A stretch of 64,000 bases of DNA, taken from the NCBI GenBank assembly GCA_964629735.1, contig CAZVQX010000003.1, positions 1 through 64,000 of the forward strand, written 5' to 3'. A program made the position numbers and the translations under genes. Below are positions 1 to 8,386 of this stretch, piece after piece. The notes under the pieces are model-generated. The model worked only from the letters and a program-made list of their open reading frames with translations, was not told the DNA's origin and ran no database searches. Source of the stretch: CAZVQX01 sp964629735 (lineage in GTDB: Bacteria; Bacillota_I; Bacilli_A; RF39; UBA660). The stretch's first letter is position 1; each line of letters opens with the position of its first letter.

Positions 1-1544
1 ATGGTAATACAATACCAACACCTTCAAAGGTAACAGGCAATTATTATTTGTGGATTTTGGCTAAAGATAAAGTTGGTAATAAGGCAATTGTTAGAAGTAA
101 TGAATTCAAATTAGATAATACTAACCCAACAATATCTTTTGGAACAAACGGAAATTCAACTTATGCAAAAACTCAAAGTACGACAGTAACTGTAAACGAT
201 TCTTATAGTGGTGTTAATACTAGCAGTTTAAAATATCAGTGGACAACAAGTACATCAACGCCAAGCGAGAGTAGCTTTACTACTAGCTTTAGTAATGGTT
301 ATAAAGTTAATAGCCCAACCGGTTTAACAGGTTGTTATTATTTATGGGTATTAGCAAAAGATAATGCGGGTAATACAACGATCTCTAGAAGTAATATATT
401 TAATATTGATAATACTAATCCAACAATATCTTTTGGAACAAACGGAAACTCAACTTATGCAAAAACACAGAGTACATCAGTAACTGTAAATGATCCTCAT
501 AGTGGAGTTAACACAAGCTTCTTAAAATATCAGTGGACAACAAGTACATCAACGCCGAGCGAGAGTAGTTTTTCTACTAGTTTCACAAATGGGTATTCAG
601 TTAACAGTCCAATTAGTTTAAGTGGTAGCTATTATTTATGGATATTGGCAAAAGATAAGGCGGGTAATACAACAATATCTAGAAGTAATGTTTTTAACCT
701 TGATAATACCCCGCCAAATATTAGTGGAATTAATTTATCTATAACTAGTTTAACGGAAACATCTTTTGCCATATCTAGAAGTGCTAATGCAACAGATGTT
801 CATAGTGGGTTAGTCTCAAATCCTTATATATTTCAAATAAGTACAAATGGTAGTAGTTGGACGACAAAATGTACTAGTAGTTCGACTTCTTGTAGTGTTT
901 ATAGTTTAAATAGGGGGATAAATTATTACTATCGTTTATGTGTTAGGGATAAAGTAAACAATGAGATATGCAGCTCTTCAAAATTAGCACCAGTATTATT
1001 TTATACGAAATTTACAAGTGGTAAGTATTTTCTTACTTCAGCGACTAATAACTACGTAAAAATAGGAAGTAATGTTTGGAGAGTAATGTATCGTAGCGGG
1101 ACAAATGTTAGAATAACTACAGATAGACCAATATCGAATTATAATTCATCTTTTGATCCTTATACTAATGTATATTCAAACTCAGCCCTTCGAAGTTTTA
1201 CTGAAAGATGGTGTAGAAACTATTATAGTTCTTACGCTTCCTCATGTGATGCTATGACAAAGACTGAGGTTCAGTGTATTAATAGTTATAGCTGCTCGAA
1301 CTTAAGTGATGGTGTAAGATTAAGTGGTTACTTAGGTGCCACAGTAAACTATTGGACTCAAACAGCTGACGGGACCAAAAATGTTTGGGTTGTTGCTGGT
1401 AGTGCTAGTGGTACAGTTTTTCAGAGTAGACCACATAATTTTAATTTACCAGCAACAATGAGACCGGTTATGAATGTGAAATCAACAATAAAAGTGATTG
1501 AAGGTACAGGAACATCAAGTAATCCGTATGTTATTTTTCAATAA
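1..1544 (+). CDS. Repeat-rich surface protein, C-terminal part (5' end outside window)
   Basis: The reading frame is open from base 3, so the gene begins before the window. From the N side it shows the tail of one beta-sandwich repeat, two full 98-residue Ig-like repeats (starting near bases 114 and 408, with motifs FGTNGNSTYAKTQ, YQWTTSTSTPS and YYLWILAKDKAGN), then a fibronectin-like segment starting NTPPNISG and ending near YYYRLCVRDKVNN. A final domain of about 170 residues starts near NYVKIGSNVWRV and ends GTGTSSNPYVIF. That last domain resembles the C-terminal part of the protein at 6087-7178 (WR motif, Pro-rich turn, G-x-GT..PYVI end). No sortase motif is visible at the C terminus. The role is probably cell-surface adhesion or display, by inference from the repeat architecture. 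Seen: repeats and open frame. Unknown: N terminus, and whether it carries a pilin-like leader as the two relatives do. Confidence 0.85.
   Translation, partial: GNTIPTPSKVTGNYYLWILAKDKVGNKAIVRSNEFKLDNTNPTISFGTNGNSTYAKTQSTTVTVNDSYSGVNTSSLKYQWTTSTSTPSESSFTTSFSNGYKVNSPTGLTGCYYLWVLAKDNAGNTTISRSNIFNIDNTNPTISFGTNGNSTYAKTQSTSVTVNDPHSGVNTSFLKYQWTTSTSTPSESSFSTSFTNGYSVNSPISLSGSYYLWILAKDKAGNTTISRSNVFNLDNTPPNISGINLSITSLTETSFAISRSANATDVHSGLVSNPYIFQISTNGSSWTTKCTSSSTSCSVYSLNRGINYYYRLCVRDKVNNEICSSSKLAPVLFYTKFTSGKYFLTSATNNYVKIGSNVWRVMYRSGTNVRITTDRPISNYNSSFDPYTNVYSNSALRSFTERWCRNYYSSYASSCDAMTKTEVQCINSYSCSNLSDGVRLSGYLGATVNYWTQTADGTKNVWVVAGSASGTVFQSRPHNFNLPATMRPVMNVKSTIKVIEGTGTSSNPYVIFQ
114..701 (+). repeat. Two tandem 294-bp coding repeats
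   Basis: Near-identical units begin at 114 and 408, each opening with GATAATACTAA.CCAACAATA. The next unit boundary (GATAATACC) falls at 702, so the period is exactly 294 bp (98 codons). The tail of a further unit fills bases 1-113. They encode the Ig-like repeats of the surface protein. Confidence 0.9.
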
Positions 1545-1552
1545 TAATTATG

Positions 1553-1588
1553 AAAACTAAGTGATGAGTGCAACTTAGTTTTCTTTGT
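1553..1588 (+). terminator. Rho-independent terminator after the surface protein
   Basis: Perfect 10-bp arms AAAACTAAGT / ACTTAGTTTT with a 10-nt loop, followed by a T-rich stretch, just after the stop codon. Confidence 0.8.
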
Positions 1589-1642
1589 TATTTTGCAAGA
1601 GAACAAAATAATTTATAATAAAAATAATAAACTTTATAATAG

Positions 1643-1671
1643 TGGACAAATGTTGATTTTTATATTATAAT
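1643..1671 (+). promoter_or_regulatory. SigA-type promoter of lon
   Basis: TGGACA (1643-1648), a 17-bp spacer, then TATAAT (1666-1671), about 28 bp before the lon start. The -35 matches consensus at 5 of 6 bases. Confidence 0.6.
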
Positions 1672-1698
1672 AATAACGATTTTATGGGGGTGATATAA

Positions 1699-4032
1699 TT
1701 GAAAAAAAATTTACCAGTAATATTATTGAGAGGTATTACCCTTTTACCAAATAATGAAATTAGATTAGAGTTTGATAATACAGTAAGTAAGGAAGTTTTA
1801 GAAACCGCAGAATTATTTCATAACAATTATCTATTAGTTGTTAGTCAAAATAACCCATTGGAAGAAGTGCCTAAAATATATGAATTACCCAAATTAGGTG
1901 TTGTATCAAAAATTATTGAAAAATACGTTTTGCCAAATGGTTTTATTAGGGTTGTTATCAAAGGATTAAAACGGGCACAAGTATTAGAATATTTATACTT
2001 ACAAAATAATAATGATATATTAGAATCAATAATTTCTGAAATTGAGGAAAATCAAGAGCAAGATGAAGAAACAATTGTTTTTCTACATAAATTAAGAGAA
2101 GATATTGAAAATTATATTAAAGTAAATCCATATATTAATACACATTTATTAGATGAAATTAATAAAATTAATGATTTATCATTTTTAACAGATGTAATTG
2201 TTCCATATTTACCATTGTCTGATGAAAGAGTTAAACAATATTTACATAGTATTGATCCTAAAATAAGGGCTATGATGTTGTTGGAAGATATTAATAATAA
2301 TATTAAGTTTTCTAATATAGAAAGATCAATTGATCAAAAAGTAAAAAAAGAATTAGATACGAACCAAAAAGAATATATACTGCGAGAAAAAATAAAAAAA
2401 ATAAAAGAAGAATTAGGTGATATTTCAGCTAAAGATGATGAAATTGAAGAGTTGAGAGTAAAAACAGAAGAATTAGAATCACCTGCTCATATAAAAGAAA
2501 GACTTGAATTAGAACTAAGAAGATATGAACGATTACAAGATTCTTCTCCTGAGGCTAATATAATTAGAAATTATATTGATTGGTTATTAAATTTGCCTTG
2601 GTTAGTTAATACTCAGGATAATAATAATTTAGTAGATGTGAAAAACAAATTGGATTCATCGCATTATGGTTTAGATAAAGTTAAAGAGAGAATTATTGAA
2701 TATTTAGCAGTTAAACAAATGACAAAAAGTTTGAAAAGTCCGATTTTATGTTTGGTAGGGCCTCCTGGTGTTGGAAAAACAAGTTTGGCTTTTAGTATAG
2801 CAAAGAGTATTAATCGTAATTTTGTTAAGATATCAGTTGGTGGTGTTCATGATGAAGCAGAGATAATTGGGCATCGCCGAGCATATATAGGTTCTAGTCC
2901 AGGAAGAATTATTCAATCATTAAAAAAAGCGAAAAGCTCAAATCCGGTTTTTTTAATTGATGAAATAGATAAGATGACAAAGGATTTTAAAGGTGATCCT
3001 GCAAGTGCATTATTAGAAATACTAGATCCAGAACAAAATAAATATTTCAGTGATAATTATATAGAAGAGGAATTCGACTTATCAAATGTTATGTTTATTG
3101 CAACGGCTAATTATATTGAAAATATTCCGGAAGCATTAAAAGATCGATTGGAAATTATTAGATTATCAGGTTATACAGAGTATGAAAAATTAGATATTGC
3201 CAAAAAACATTTATTACCAAAAATTTGTAAAGATCACGGTATAGAAAAAGAAAAGGTAATAATTTCAAATAATATTTTATTAACAATTATTAGAAATTAT
3301 ACAAAAGAATCTGGGGTTCGTGAATTGGAGCGTCAGTTGTCAACGATAATAAGAAAAATCGTCTCAGAAATAGTAGTTAATAATATATCTAAGGAAGTAT
3401 ATCAAATTAAACGAAATGAGTTAATTAAATATTTAGGAAAACCTAAGTATAATTTGCAAAAGTTAATAGGTATTTCTAATGTAGGGGTTGTTAATGGTTT
3501 AGCTTATACTTATTTTGGCGGTGATACTCTACCTATTGAGGTTAATTATTATAAAGGGAGTGGCAAACTAGTTCTTACTGGTTCTTTAGGTGAGGTTATG
3601 AAGGAAAGTGCTAATATCGCGCTTAGTTATATTAAATCGAATTATAAGTATTATGGAATAGACTACAACAAGTTAATTGATAATGATATTCACATTCATG
3701 TGCCGGAGGGGGCAATACCAAAAGATGGTCCAAGTGCTGGGATAACATTAACAACTGCTTTAATTAGTGCATTAACCAATAAAAAAGTCCCTGCTAATAT
3801 CGCTATGACAGGTGAAATAACTTTAAGGGGTGCGGTTTTACCGATTGGTGGCTTAAAAGAAAAAAGTATTGGTGCTAATCGTAATGGAATAAATAAAATT
3901 ATCATACCTTATGATAATCTAAAAGATTTAGATGATATTCCAGAAGAAATAAAAACAAAAATTGAATATATTCCAGTCAAAAATTACCGGGAAGTAATTG
4001 AAGTAATTAATGATGCTAAAATTGCAGTATAG
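1699..4032 (+). CDS. lon: ATP-dependent protease LonA
   Basis: 777 residues, the usual LonA length. It is a cytosolic AAA+ Ser-Lys protease degrading misfolded and regulatory proteins. An N-terminal LON substrate domain occupies about residues 1-195. Walker A GPPGVGKTS starts at residue 354 and Walker B is FLIDEIDKM. The catalytic dyad is Ser679 in DGPSAG and Lys722 in GGLKEKS, the same numbers as in E. coli Lon. The start is TTG at 1699, chosen because GGGGGTGATATA sits directly upstream and no in-frame ATG fits the conserved N terminus VILLRGITLLP. It has its own promoter and its own terminator. No CtsR or HrcA operator was recognised. Nothing is odd about it, and the call is secure. Confidence 0.97.
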   Translation: MKKNLPVILLRGITLLPNNEIRLEFDNTVSKEVLETAELFHNNYLLVVSQNNPLEEVPKIYELPKLGVVSKIIEKYVLPNGFIRVVIKGLKRAQVLEYLYLQNNNDILESIISEIEENQEQDEETIVFLHKLREDIENYIKVNPYINTHLLDEINKINDLSFLTDVIVPYLPLSDERVKQYLHSIDPKIRAMMLLEDINNNIKFSNIERSIDQKVKKELDTNQKEYILREKIKKIKEELGDISAKDDEIEELRVKTEELESPAHIKERLELELRRYERLQDSSPEANIIRNYIDWLLNLPWLVNTQDNNNLVDVKNKLDSSHYGLDKVKERIIEYLAVKQMTKSLKSPILCLVGPPGVGKTSLAFSIAKSINRNFVKISVGGVHDEAEIIGHRRAYIGSSPGRIIQSLKKAKSSNPVFLIDEIDKMTKDFKGDPASALLEILDPEQNKYFSDNYIEEEFDLSNVMFIATANYIENIPEALKDRLEIIRLSGYTEYEKLDIAKKHLLPKICKDHGIEKEKVIISNNILLTIIRNYTKESGVRELERQLSTIIRKIVSEIVVNNISKEVYQIKRNELIKYLGKPKYNLQKLIGISNVGVVNGLAYTYFGGDTLPIEVNYYKGSGKLVLTGSLGEVMKESANIALSYIKSNYKYYGIDYNKLIDNDIHIHVPEGAIPKDGPSAGITLTTALISALTNKKVPANIAMTGEITLRGAVLPIGGLKEKSIGANRNGINKIIIPYDNLKDLDDIPEEIKTKIEYIPVKNYREVIEVINDAKIAV

Positions 4033-4058
4033 TAGAGAGGATATACTGCATTTTTATT
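4024..4058 (+). terminator. Terminator overlapping the lon stop codon
   Basis: Arms GCAGTATA (4024-4031) and TATACTGC (4042-4049), then TTTTTATT. The 5' arm includes the last lon codons. Confidence 0.75.
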
Positions 4059-4153
4059 GAGCGCTGAAATTTAAATTGTAAATAATGTTATGATATTTAT
4101 AATATTTCTTTATCTCTCATCATATTATTAAATGAGATAGAGAGGATGATATT

Positions 4154-4894
4154 ATGAAAAAAACAATTCCATTTAAAAAAGATATTGTTTTTAAAACAAA
4201 TTTATCAGAGATAACGAGTATTTCGTTAGAGCATACACTTCAAGTTGAAAGTTCTAATTTAATTAATGGTGAATTTATTGTAAGTGGACAATATAAAATG
4301 GCTGAATCTAGTGTTAATGTTGAAAACTTTTCATTTAATATTCCGTTTGAAGTAAATATTGATGATAAATATATAATTGATAATATTATTGTTGATATTG
4401 ATGATTTTTATTATGAAATTATTAATAATAATATGTTATCAATTAATATTGTTGTTTTAATTGATAATTTAAAAGAAAAACCATTATTTGAAAAAGAAAC
4501 AAAGGTTGAGCAGGAAAATGTTAATGACTCTGTTCCTGCTGAAGAAATCATTTCAGAGCCAATTAAAGATATTGAACATCAGGATGATGTGGAATTTGAA
4601 AATAAAACTTTAATAGAACTAGAAGAAAGAAAAGAGTTAGAAAAAACTGAAAAAGTAACTGATTTTAACAATGTGGAAGAGAGAATAACAGTTTCATTGT
4701 TCGATAAATTTGATGATAGTGCTGAGGCTTATATTACTTATAAAGTTTATGTTGTAAAAGAAGGTGACACAATTGATTTAATTATTAAAAATTATGGTAT
4801 AAATCATGAAGAGTTAGAAAAGTATAATAATTTAACTGAAATAAACGTGGGTGATAAAATAATAATCCCTTTTGTTAAAAATGAAGAGGATTAA
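4154..4894 (+). CDS. spoVID: SpoVID-like spore coat morphogenesis protein with LysM
   Basis: 246 residues. The first 110 form a beta-rich domain of the type found at the N terminus of SpoVID and related exospore/coat proteins. Residues 120-185 are an acidic, Glu-rich, low-complexity linker. The last 50 residues are a LysM domain (VYVVKEGDTIDLI...NVGDKIIIPF). In Bacillus, SpoVID helps spread the coat around the forespore from the mother-cell side, and its LysM region engages the outer forespore surface. It is much shorter than Bacillus SpoVID (about 575 aa), mainly in the linker. The following gene is a YsxE-like kinase-fold protein, exactly the Bacillus order, which strongly supports the call. 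RBS GAGAGGATG lies upstream of the ATG. Confidence 0.75.
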   Translation: MKKTIPFKKDIVFKTNLSEITSISLEHTLQVESSNLINGEFIVSGQYKMAESSVNVENFSFNIPFEVNIDDKYIIDNIIVDIDDFYYEIINNNMLSINIVVLIDNLKEKPLFEKETKVEQENVNDSVPAEEIISEPIKDIEHQDDVEFENKTLIELEERKELEKTEKVTDFNNVEERITVSLFDKFDDSAEAYITYKVYVVKEGDTIDLIIKNYGINHEELEKYNNLTEINVGDKIIIPFVKNEED

Positions 4895-5783
4895 AGAAGT
4901 ATTAGAAAAGTATAATTTAAAACCTTTTCGTTATGAAATAAAAGGAAATGTTATGGTTGTTGATTGCTTAAACGGTAAGTATGCAATAAAAGCAAAAAAT
5001 CGTCAATTTAATAATGAGGATATATATAATTATTTAAGCTCGCGTGCTTTTGATTATTATCCTAAAATAATAAGTGATGATAATGATGATTATGAGATAA
5101 CTGAATATGTTGAAGATGTTAACATGCCTGATGAACAAAAAATGTTTGATTTAATTAATTTAGTTGGACTTTTGCATAGTAAAACAACATATTATAAAGA
5201 GGTTGATGAAGCCGATTATAAGGAATTATATGAGCATATAACTAATAATATTGAATATTTATATAGTTATTATAATGATGTTGCATCAATTATTGAATCA
5301 AAAATATATATGAGTCCTTCGGAGTATTTATTAATTAGGAATATTTCAAAAATATATTATGCACTTAATTTTTGTAAAATCGAGGCGGATAATTGGTATG
5401 AATTAATCAAAAACAAAAGAAAACAACGTTTTGTTGTTTTACATAATAATTTAGATCCCGAACATTTTATTAAAAATAAAGAATCATATCTAATTAGTTG
5501 GAATCAAGCAAAATATGGTTTGCCTGTATTTGACTTATATAGGTTTTATAAAAGACACGGTCTTAACGTTGAGTTTCCAGAACTCTTAAAATTATATGAA
5601 AAGAATTATCCATTATTAAAAGAAGAACGTATATTGTTATTTATATTAATTTGTCTCCCGGATAAGATTGAATTTCTAGGTGACGAATATGATATGTGTC
5701 GCGAGATAAGTAATAAGATTGATTTAATGTTCAAAACCGAAAAACTATTATTACCATATTATTCTAAAGAAACAATAAATTAA
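4881..5783 (+). CDS. ysxE: YsxE-like spore coat protein (CotS/YutH kinase fold)
   Basis: About 300 residues resembling the CotS/YsxE/YutH family of spore-coat proteins with an aminoglycoside-phosphotransferase fold. The motif VVLHNNLDPEHFIKN matches the catalytic-loop position (usually HGDLHPGNVL), with HNNLDPEHF in place of HGDxxxxN. A later ISWNQAKYGLPVFDLYRF corresponds to the ID(W/F)E..GPP..DLA segment; the usual metal-binding Asp is Trp/Asn here, so the enzyme may be inactive. The start was set at the ATG (4881) that overlaps the spoVID end by 14 nt, which suggests translational coupling. A TTG at 4872 is also in frame. The role is most likely structural or regulatory in coat assembly, inferred from the family and the neighbour. 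Confidence 0.7.
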   Translation: MKRIKEVLEKYNLKPFRYEIKGNVMVVDCLNGKYAIKAKNRQFNNEDIYNYLSSRAFDYYPKIISDDNDDYEITEYVEDVNMPDEQKMFDLINLVGLLHSKTTYYKEVDEADYKELYEHITNNIEYLYSYYNDVASIIESKIYMSPSEYLLIRNISKIYYALNFCKIEADNWYELIKNKRKQRFVVLHNNLDPEHFIKNKESYLISWNQAKYGLPVFDLYRFYKRHGLNVEFPELLKLYEKNYPLLKEERILLFILICLPDKIEFLGDEYDMCREISNKIDLMFKTEKLLLPYYSKETIN

Positions 5784-5936
5784 AAAGAATAAAGAGCATA
5801 TTAATAATAAAATATTTAATCTAGTTAAAATAAAAAAAGTAAATATTAATTGATAAATAATAATTACACAAGTGATGATACCAAAAATAAGCCATTTACC
5901 TTGGCATCCCCACCATCTATTTGGACCTTGTGGCAT
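5751..5936 (-). CDS. Small two-TM membrane protein, unknown
   Basis: 61 residues reading MPQGPNRWWGCQGKW and then two hydrophobic stretches (about residues 15-36 and 40-61). It is kept as real because AGGTGATATT stands immediately before the ATG, the same RBS style as neighbouring genes, and the N terminus has a non-random Pro/Gly/Trp/Cys composition. It converges with and overlaps the last 33 nt of ysxE. I do not recognise a family. Its place next to coat genes makes a spore or envelope role possible but unproven. Confidence 0.5.
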   Translation of the reverse strand: MPQGPNRWWGCQGKWLIFGIITCVIIIYQLIFTFFILTRLNILLLICSLFFLIYCFFRIIW

Positions 5937-6031
5937 AATATCACCTATGATATTATATACAAGAGTTACAATATCATATATGGCAAAAGACTATATCGAT
6001 TTTAAGATGTAGTTTTTTGTTATATTTAGCA

Positions 6032-6060
6032 TTGAAAATATTAGTTTAATTTGATATAAT
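6032..6060 (+). promoter_or_regulatory. SigA-type promoter of the pilin-like gene
   Basis: TTGAAA (6032-6037), a 17-bp spacer, then TATAAT (6055-6060), 26 bp before the ATG, with GGAGG at 6075-6079. Confidence 0.75.
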
Positions 6061-6086
6061 GTAAGCAGTTAAATGGAGGTTTTGGT

Positions 6087-7178
6087 ATGAACTTAAGTCA
6101 ATTGAATAAAAAAATGTTGACATTAATTGGAATAGTTGTTGCAGTTATTATAATTATTATAATTGCTATATCAATTATAAATAAAGATCGTAATTTATCA
6201 TTTGATGTTATAGAAAACAAAATGAAAACTGCAGCTATTAATTATTTGAAAGATAATGAGGAATTATTACCCAAAGAAAATGGTGATCGCGTTGTAATTA
6301 GTGTTGTTGACTTGGAAAATGGTAAGTATTTACCATTGATGTCAAAAATGGTCAAAGACGAAACAATTTGTAATGGTGAAGTTCGTGTTTTAAAAAATAA
6401 TAACGAGTATTTATATATGCCATATTTAAATTGCGGAAGTATGCATGTTACTACAGAATTAGCCAGAAAAATAAAAGAACAAGATATAGTAACTGAAGGT
6501 GAAGGTCTTTACGAAATGAATGGTGAATTTATATATCGTGGTGAAAATGTAAGAAATTATGTTTTATTTAATGATCGGAAATGGCGTATTTTAAAAATTG
6601 ATAAAGAAAATAATATAAAAATTTTTGATGAAACATATCGAGATTTATATTCAACTTGGGATGATCGATACAATCCAAACCGTGAATCAAATGATGGTTA
6701 TAATAATTTTGAAAAGAGTAGAATTTATAATAAATTAAAAGAATTGTTTAATGACGAAAAATATTTAAGTTCAAAATCAAAAGCGTTAGTTGTGCCAAAA
6801 GATTTATGTGTTGGTAAAAGGTCATTAAGTGCTAATGGTGTTGATGGTTCAATTGAATGTTCCGCTAAATTGGAAAATGAGCCATTAGGTTTAATGCAAG
6901 TTAATGAATATTTAGTAGTAAGTTTAGAATCAAAGTGCAAAAAAGCCGAAGATAGGATTTGCCAAAATTATAATTATTTAAGTAATGTTAATGGCAACTG
7001 GGCGTCAATCACAGCAATTTTTGAAAACAATTATCAAGTTTATCAAATAACGCCGATAGGTATATTTATATCTACAGCTTCTAATGAGTTAAATGTTCAA
7101 CCAACTCTTTATCTAACATCAAATTTAATATATAAAGGTGGTATAGGGACATTTGATGACCCATATATAATTAAATAA
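6087..7178 (+). CDS. Pilin-like membrane-anchored surface protein
   Basis: 363 residues with one strong N-terminal membrane helix (about 10-32), then a pseudopilin-like segment (AAINYLKDNEELLP...VVISVVDLENGKYLP...CNGEVRV). Residues 130-363 resemble the C-terminal domain of the surface protein at 1-1544: NYVLFNDRKWRILKI matches NYVKIGSNVWRVMY, and the end GGIGTFDDPYII matches GTGTSSNPYVI. Six cysteines in the extracellular part could form disulfides. It has its own strong promoter and GGAGG RBS. The prepilin FTLVE motif is not present, so helix retention rather than pilus processing is possible. Function unknown; a surface display role is inferred. Confidence 0.75.
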   Translation: MNLSQLNKKMLTLIGIVVAVIIIIIIAISIINKDRNLSFDVIENKMKTAAINYLKDNEELLPKENGDRVVISVVDLENGKYLPLMSKMVKDETICNGEVRVLKNNNEYLYMPYLNCGSMHVTTELARKIKEQDIVTEGEGLYEMNGEFIYRGENVRNYVLFNDRKWRILKIDKENNIKIFDETYRDLYSTWDDRYNPNRESNDGYNNFEKSRIYNKLKELFNDEKYLSSKSKALVVPKDLCVGKRSLSANGVDGSIECSAKLENEPLGLMQVNEYLVVSLESKCKKAEDRICQNYNYLSNVNGNWASITAIFENNYQVYQITPIGIFISTASNELNVQPTLYLTSNLIYKGGIGTFDDPYIIK

Positions 7179-7197
7179 AAGTAAAGGGGTTGATTTT

Positions 7198-7521
7198 ATG
7201 TATCAAGATAGAATTGTTCTAACTGTAAAAGATATATTAGAAAAAGAATTTAAAATTGATACTAGAGGTTTTCGTCCTCAAGAAGTTGATAAATTTCTGG
7301 ATATTATTATTAGGGATTATGAAGAATTTATATCAATTATAAGAGAACAGGAATTAGAAAAAAAAGAATTAATCGATGATAATATTAGATTAAAACAAGA
7401 AATCCGTTCACTAAAAATGAAATTGGATATCGTTAAAGATAATACAACTGAAATTAGTAGTGCTGATTTACTAAAGAGATTATCTAATTTAGAAAAAATA
7501 ATTTATGGTCGAGATGAATAA
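7198..7521 (+). CDS. gpsB: Cell division protein GpsB (DivIVA family)
   Basis: 107 residues. The N-terminal DivIVA/GpsB membrane-binding motif is ILEKEFKIDTRGFRPQEVDKFLDIIIRDY (residues 13-41), followed by a coiled coil (about 42-80) and a short C-terminal helix (SADLLKRLSNLEKIIYG) like that of GpsB, which shuttles PBP1 between septum and side wall. The length matches GpsB rather than the longer DivIVA. The RNase P RNA gene follows directly, as in B. subtilis (gpsB-rnpB), which settles the assignment. RBS AAAGGGG. Confidence 0.92.
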   Translation: MYQDRIVLTVKDILEKEFKIDTRGFRPQEVDKFLDIIIRDYEEFISIIREQELEKKELIDDNIRLKQEIRSLKMKLDIVKDNTTEISSADLLKRLSNLEKIIYGRDE

Positions 7522-7872
7522 TATTTTGACAAACGCTGCATTTTTATAATGTAGAGGAAAGTCCATGCTCGCACTGTCTGAAATGACAGTAGTGTTCGTG
7601 CACAGGGAAAAAATAACCTGTGGTAGCATTTGCTAACGGCGCCAAAATAACCTAAGTCTTTGGATATGGTTAGATTTGGCATAAAGTGCCATAGTGACGA
7701 TGTAGTTTAGAAATAAACTAAGTGGAACGGGTAAACCCCACGAGCGAGAAACCCAAATTATGGTAGGGGAACCTAATAAAGGGAAAAAACAACTCTTTAT
7801 AGGATGGTTGAAAAATCATAGATAGATGTTTGTCGCCTAGTAATAGGAACAGAACATGGCTTATAAAATATT
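7520..7872 (+). ncRNA. rnpB: RNase P RNA, class B (Bacillus type)
   Basis: The RNA component that cleaves the 5' leader of tRNA precursors. Diagnostic conserved blocks are present in order: GTAGAGGAAAGTCCATGCTCGCAC (7549-7572), AGTGTTCGTG, AAAGTGCCATAGTGACGA, GGAACGGGTAAACCCCACGAG, GCGAGAAACCCAAAT, GGTAGGGGAACCT, ATAGATAGATG and ACAGAACATGGCTTATAAAA. The closing P1 helix pairs AATATTTT (7520-7527) with AAAATATT (7865-7872), which fixes both ends. The 5' strand of P1 starts inside the gpsB stop codon. The gene lies between gpsB and rodZ. Ends are good to a few bases. Confidence 0.95.
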
Positions 7873-7897
7873 ATTTGTTTTGATAGAGAGGTGTTGC

Positions 7898-8386
7898 ATG
7901 AAGGAAATCGGTGAAAGGCTTAAAGAAGAACGCGAAAGTATTGGTATTTCAATCGAAGAAGCGGCAGAAGACTTAAAGTTAAGACCAAGTCAAATTTTAA
8001 ATATTGAAGAAGGAAATATGGAAGCGTTTCAAGATGTTTTTTATTTAAAATATTTCATTAGGGACTATTCTAAATATCTCGGGTTGGATTATACGGAGAT
8101 GGTTGATGAATTTAATGAATTCTTATTTGATTATACATCAAAAATATCATTAGATGATATTAAAGAGGCGCAAAAAAAATATAATAAAAAAGAGAAAATC
8201 AAAAAAATATCTTCTCCATATACATTAGAGAGAAGACAAATATTTAATGTGACACCCATTATTTTATATATTTTAATAATTATTTTAGTTATTGTATTAT
8301 TATTTATCTTTTTTTCAAATGAAAAAGATGATTTTAATGAAGACAATATTGTATATAATATTGTTGAGGAGGAGAAAATAAAATGA
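7898..8386 (+). CDS. rodZ: RodZ-like cytoskeleton protein (HTH-TM, short form)
   Basis: 162 residues from the ATG at 7898 (RBS GAGAGGTG). A longer frame exists but would start inside the RNase P RNA and is rejected. The N-terminal helix-turn-helix of the RodZ/HTH_25 type (IGERLKEERESIGISIEEAAEDLKLRPSQILNIEEG) is followed by a basic linker, one membrane helix (about 117-137) and a short acidic tail. RodZ links MreB filaments to the membrane. The large extracytoplasmic beta domain of longer RodZ proteins is missing. It overlaps pgsA by 4 nt (ATGA), as in the Bacillus rodZ(ymfM)-pgsA order. Confidence 0.85.
   Translation: MKEIGERLKEERESIGISIEEAAEDLKLRPSQILNIEEGNMEAFQDVFYLKYFIRDYSKYLGLDYTEMVDEFNEFLFDYTSKISLDDIKEAQKKYNKKEKIKKISSPYTLERRQIFNVTPIILYILIIILVIVLLFIFFSNEKDDFNEDNIVYNIVEEEKIK

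Noticed and set aside
114..701. Possible CRISPR array
   Set aside because: Period is 294 bp, in frame and coding; no short repeat-spacer pattern. No CRISPR array or cas gene was seen anywhere in the window.
7856..7897. Upstream extension of the rodZ frame
   Set aside because: The extra codons lie inside the conserved 3' end of the RNase P RNA; the ATG at 7898 has its own RBS.
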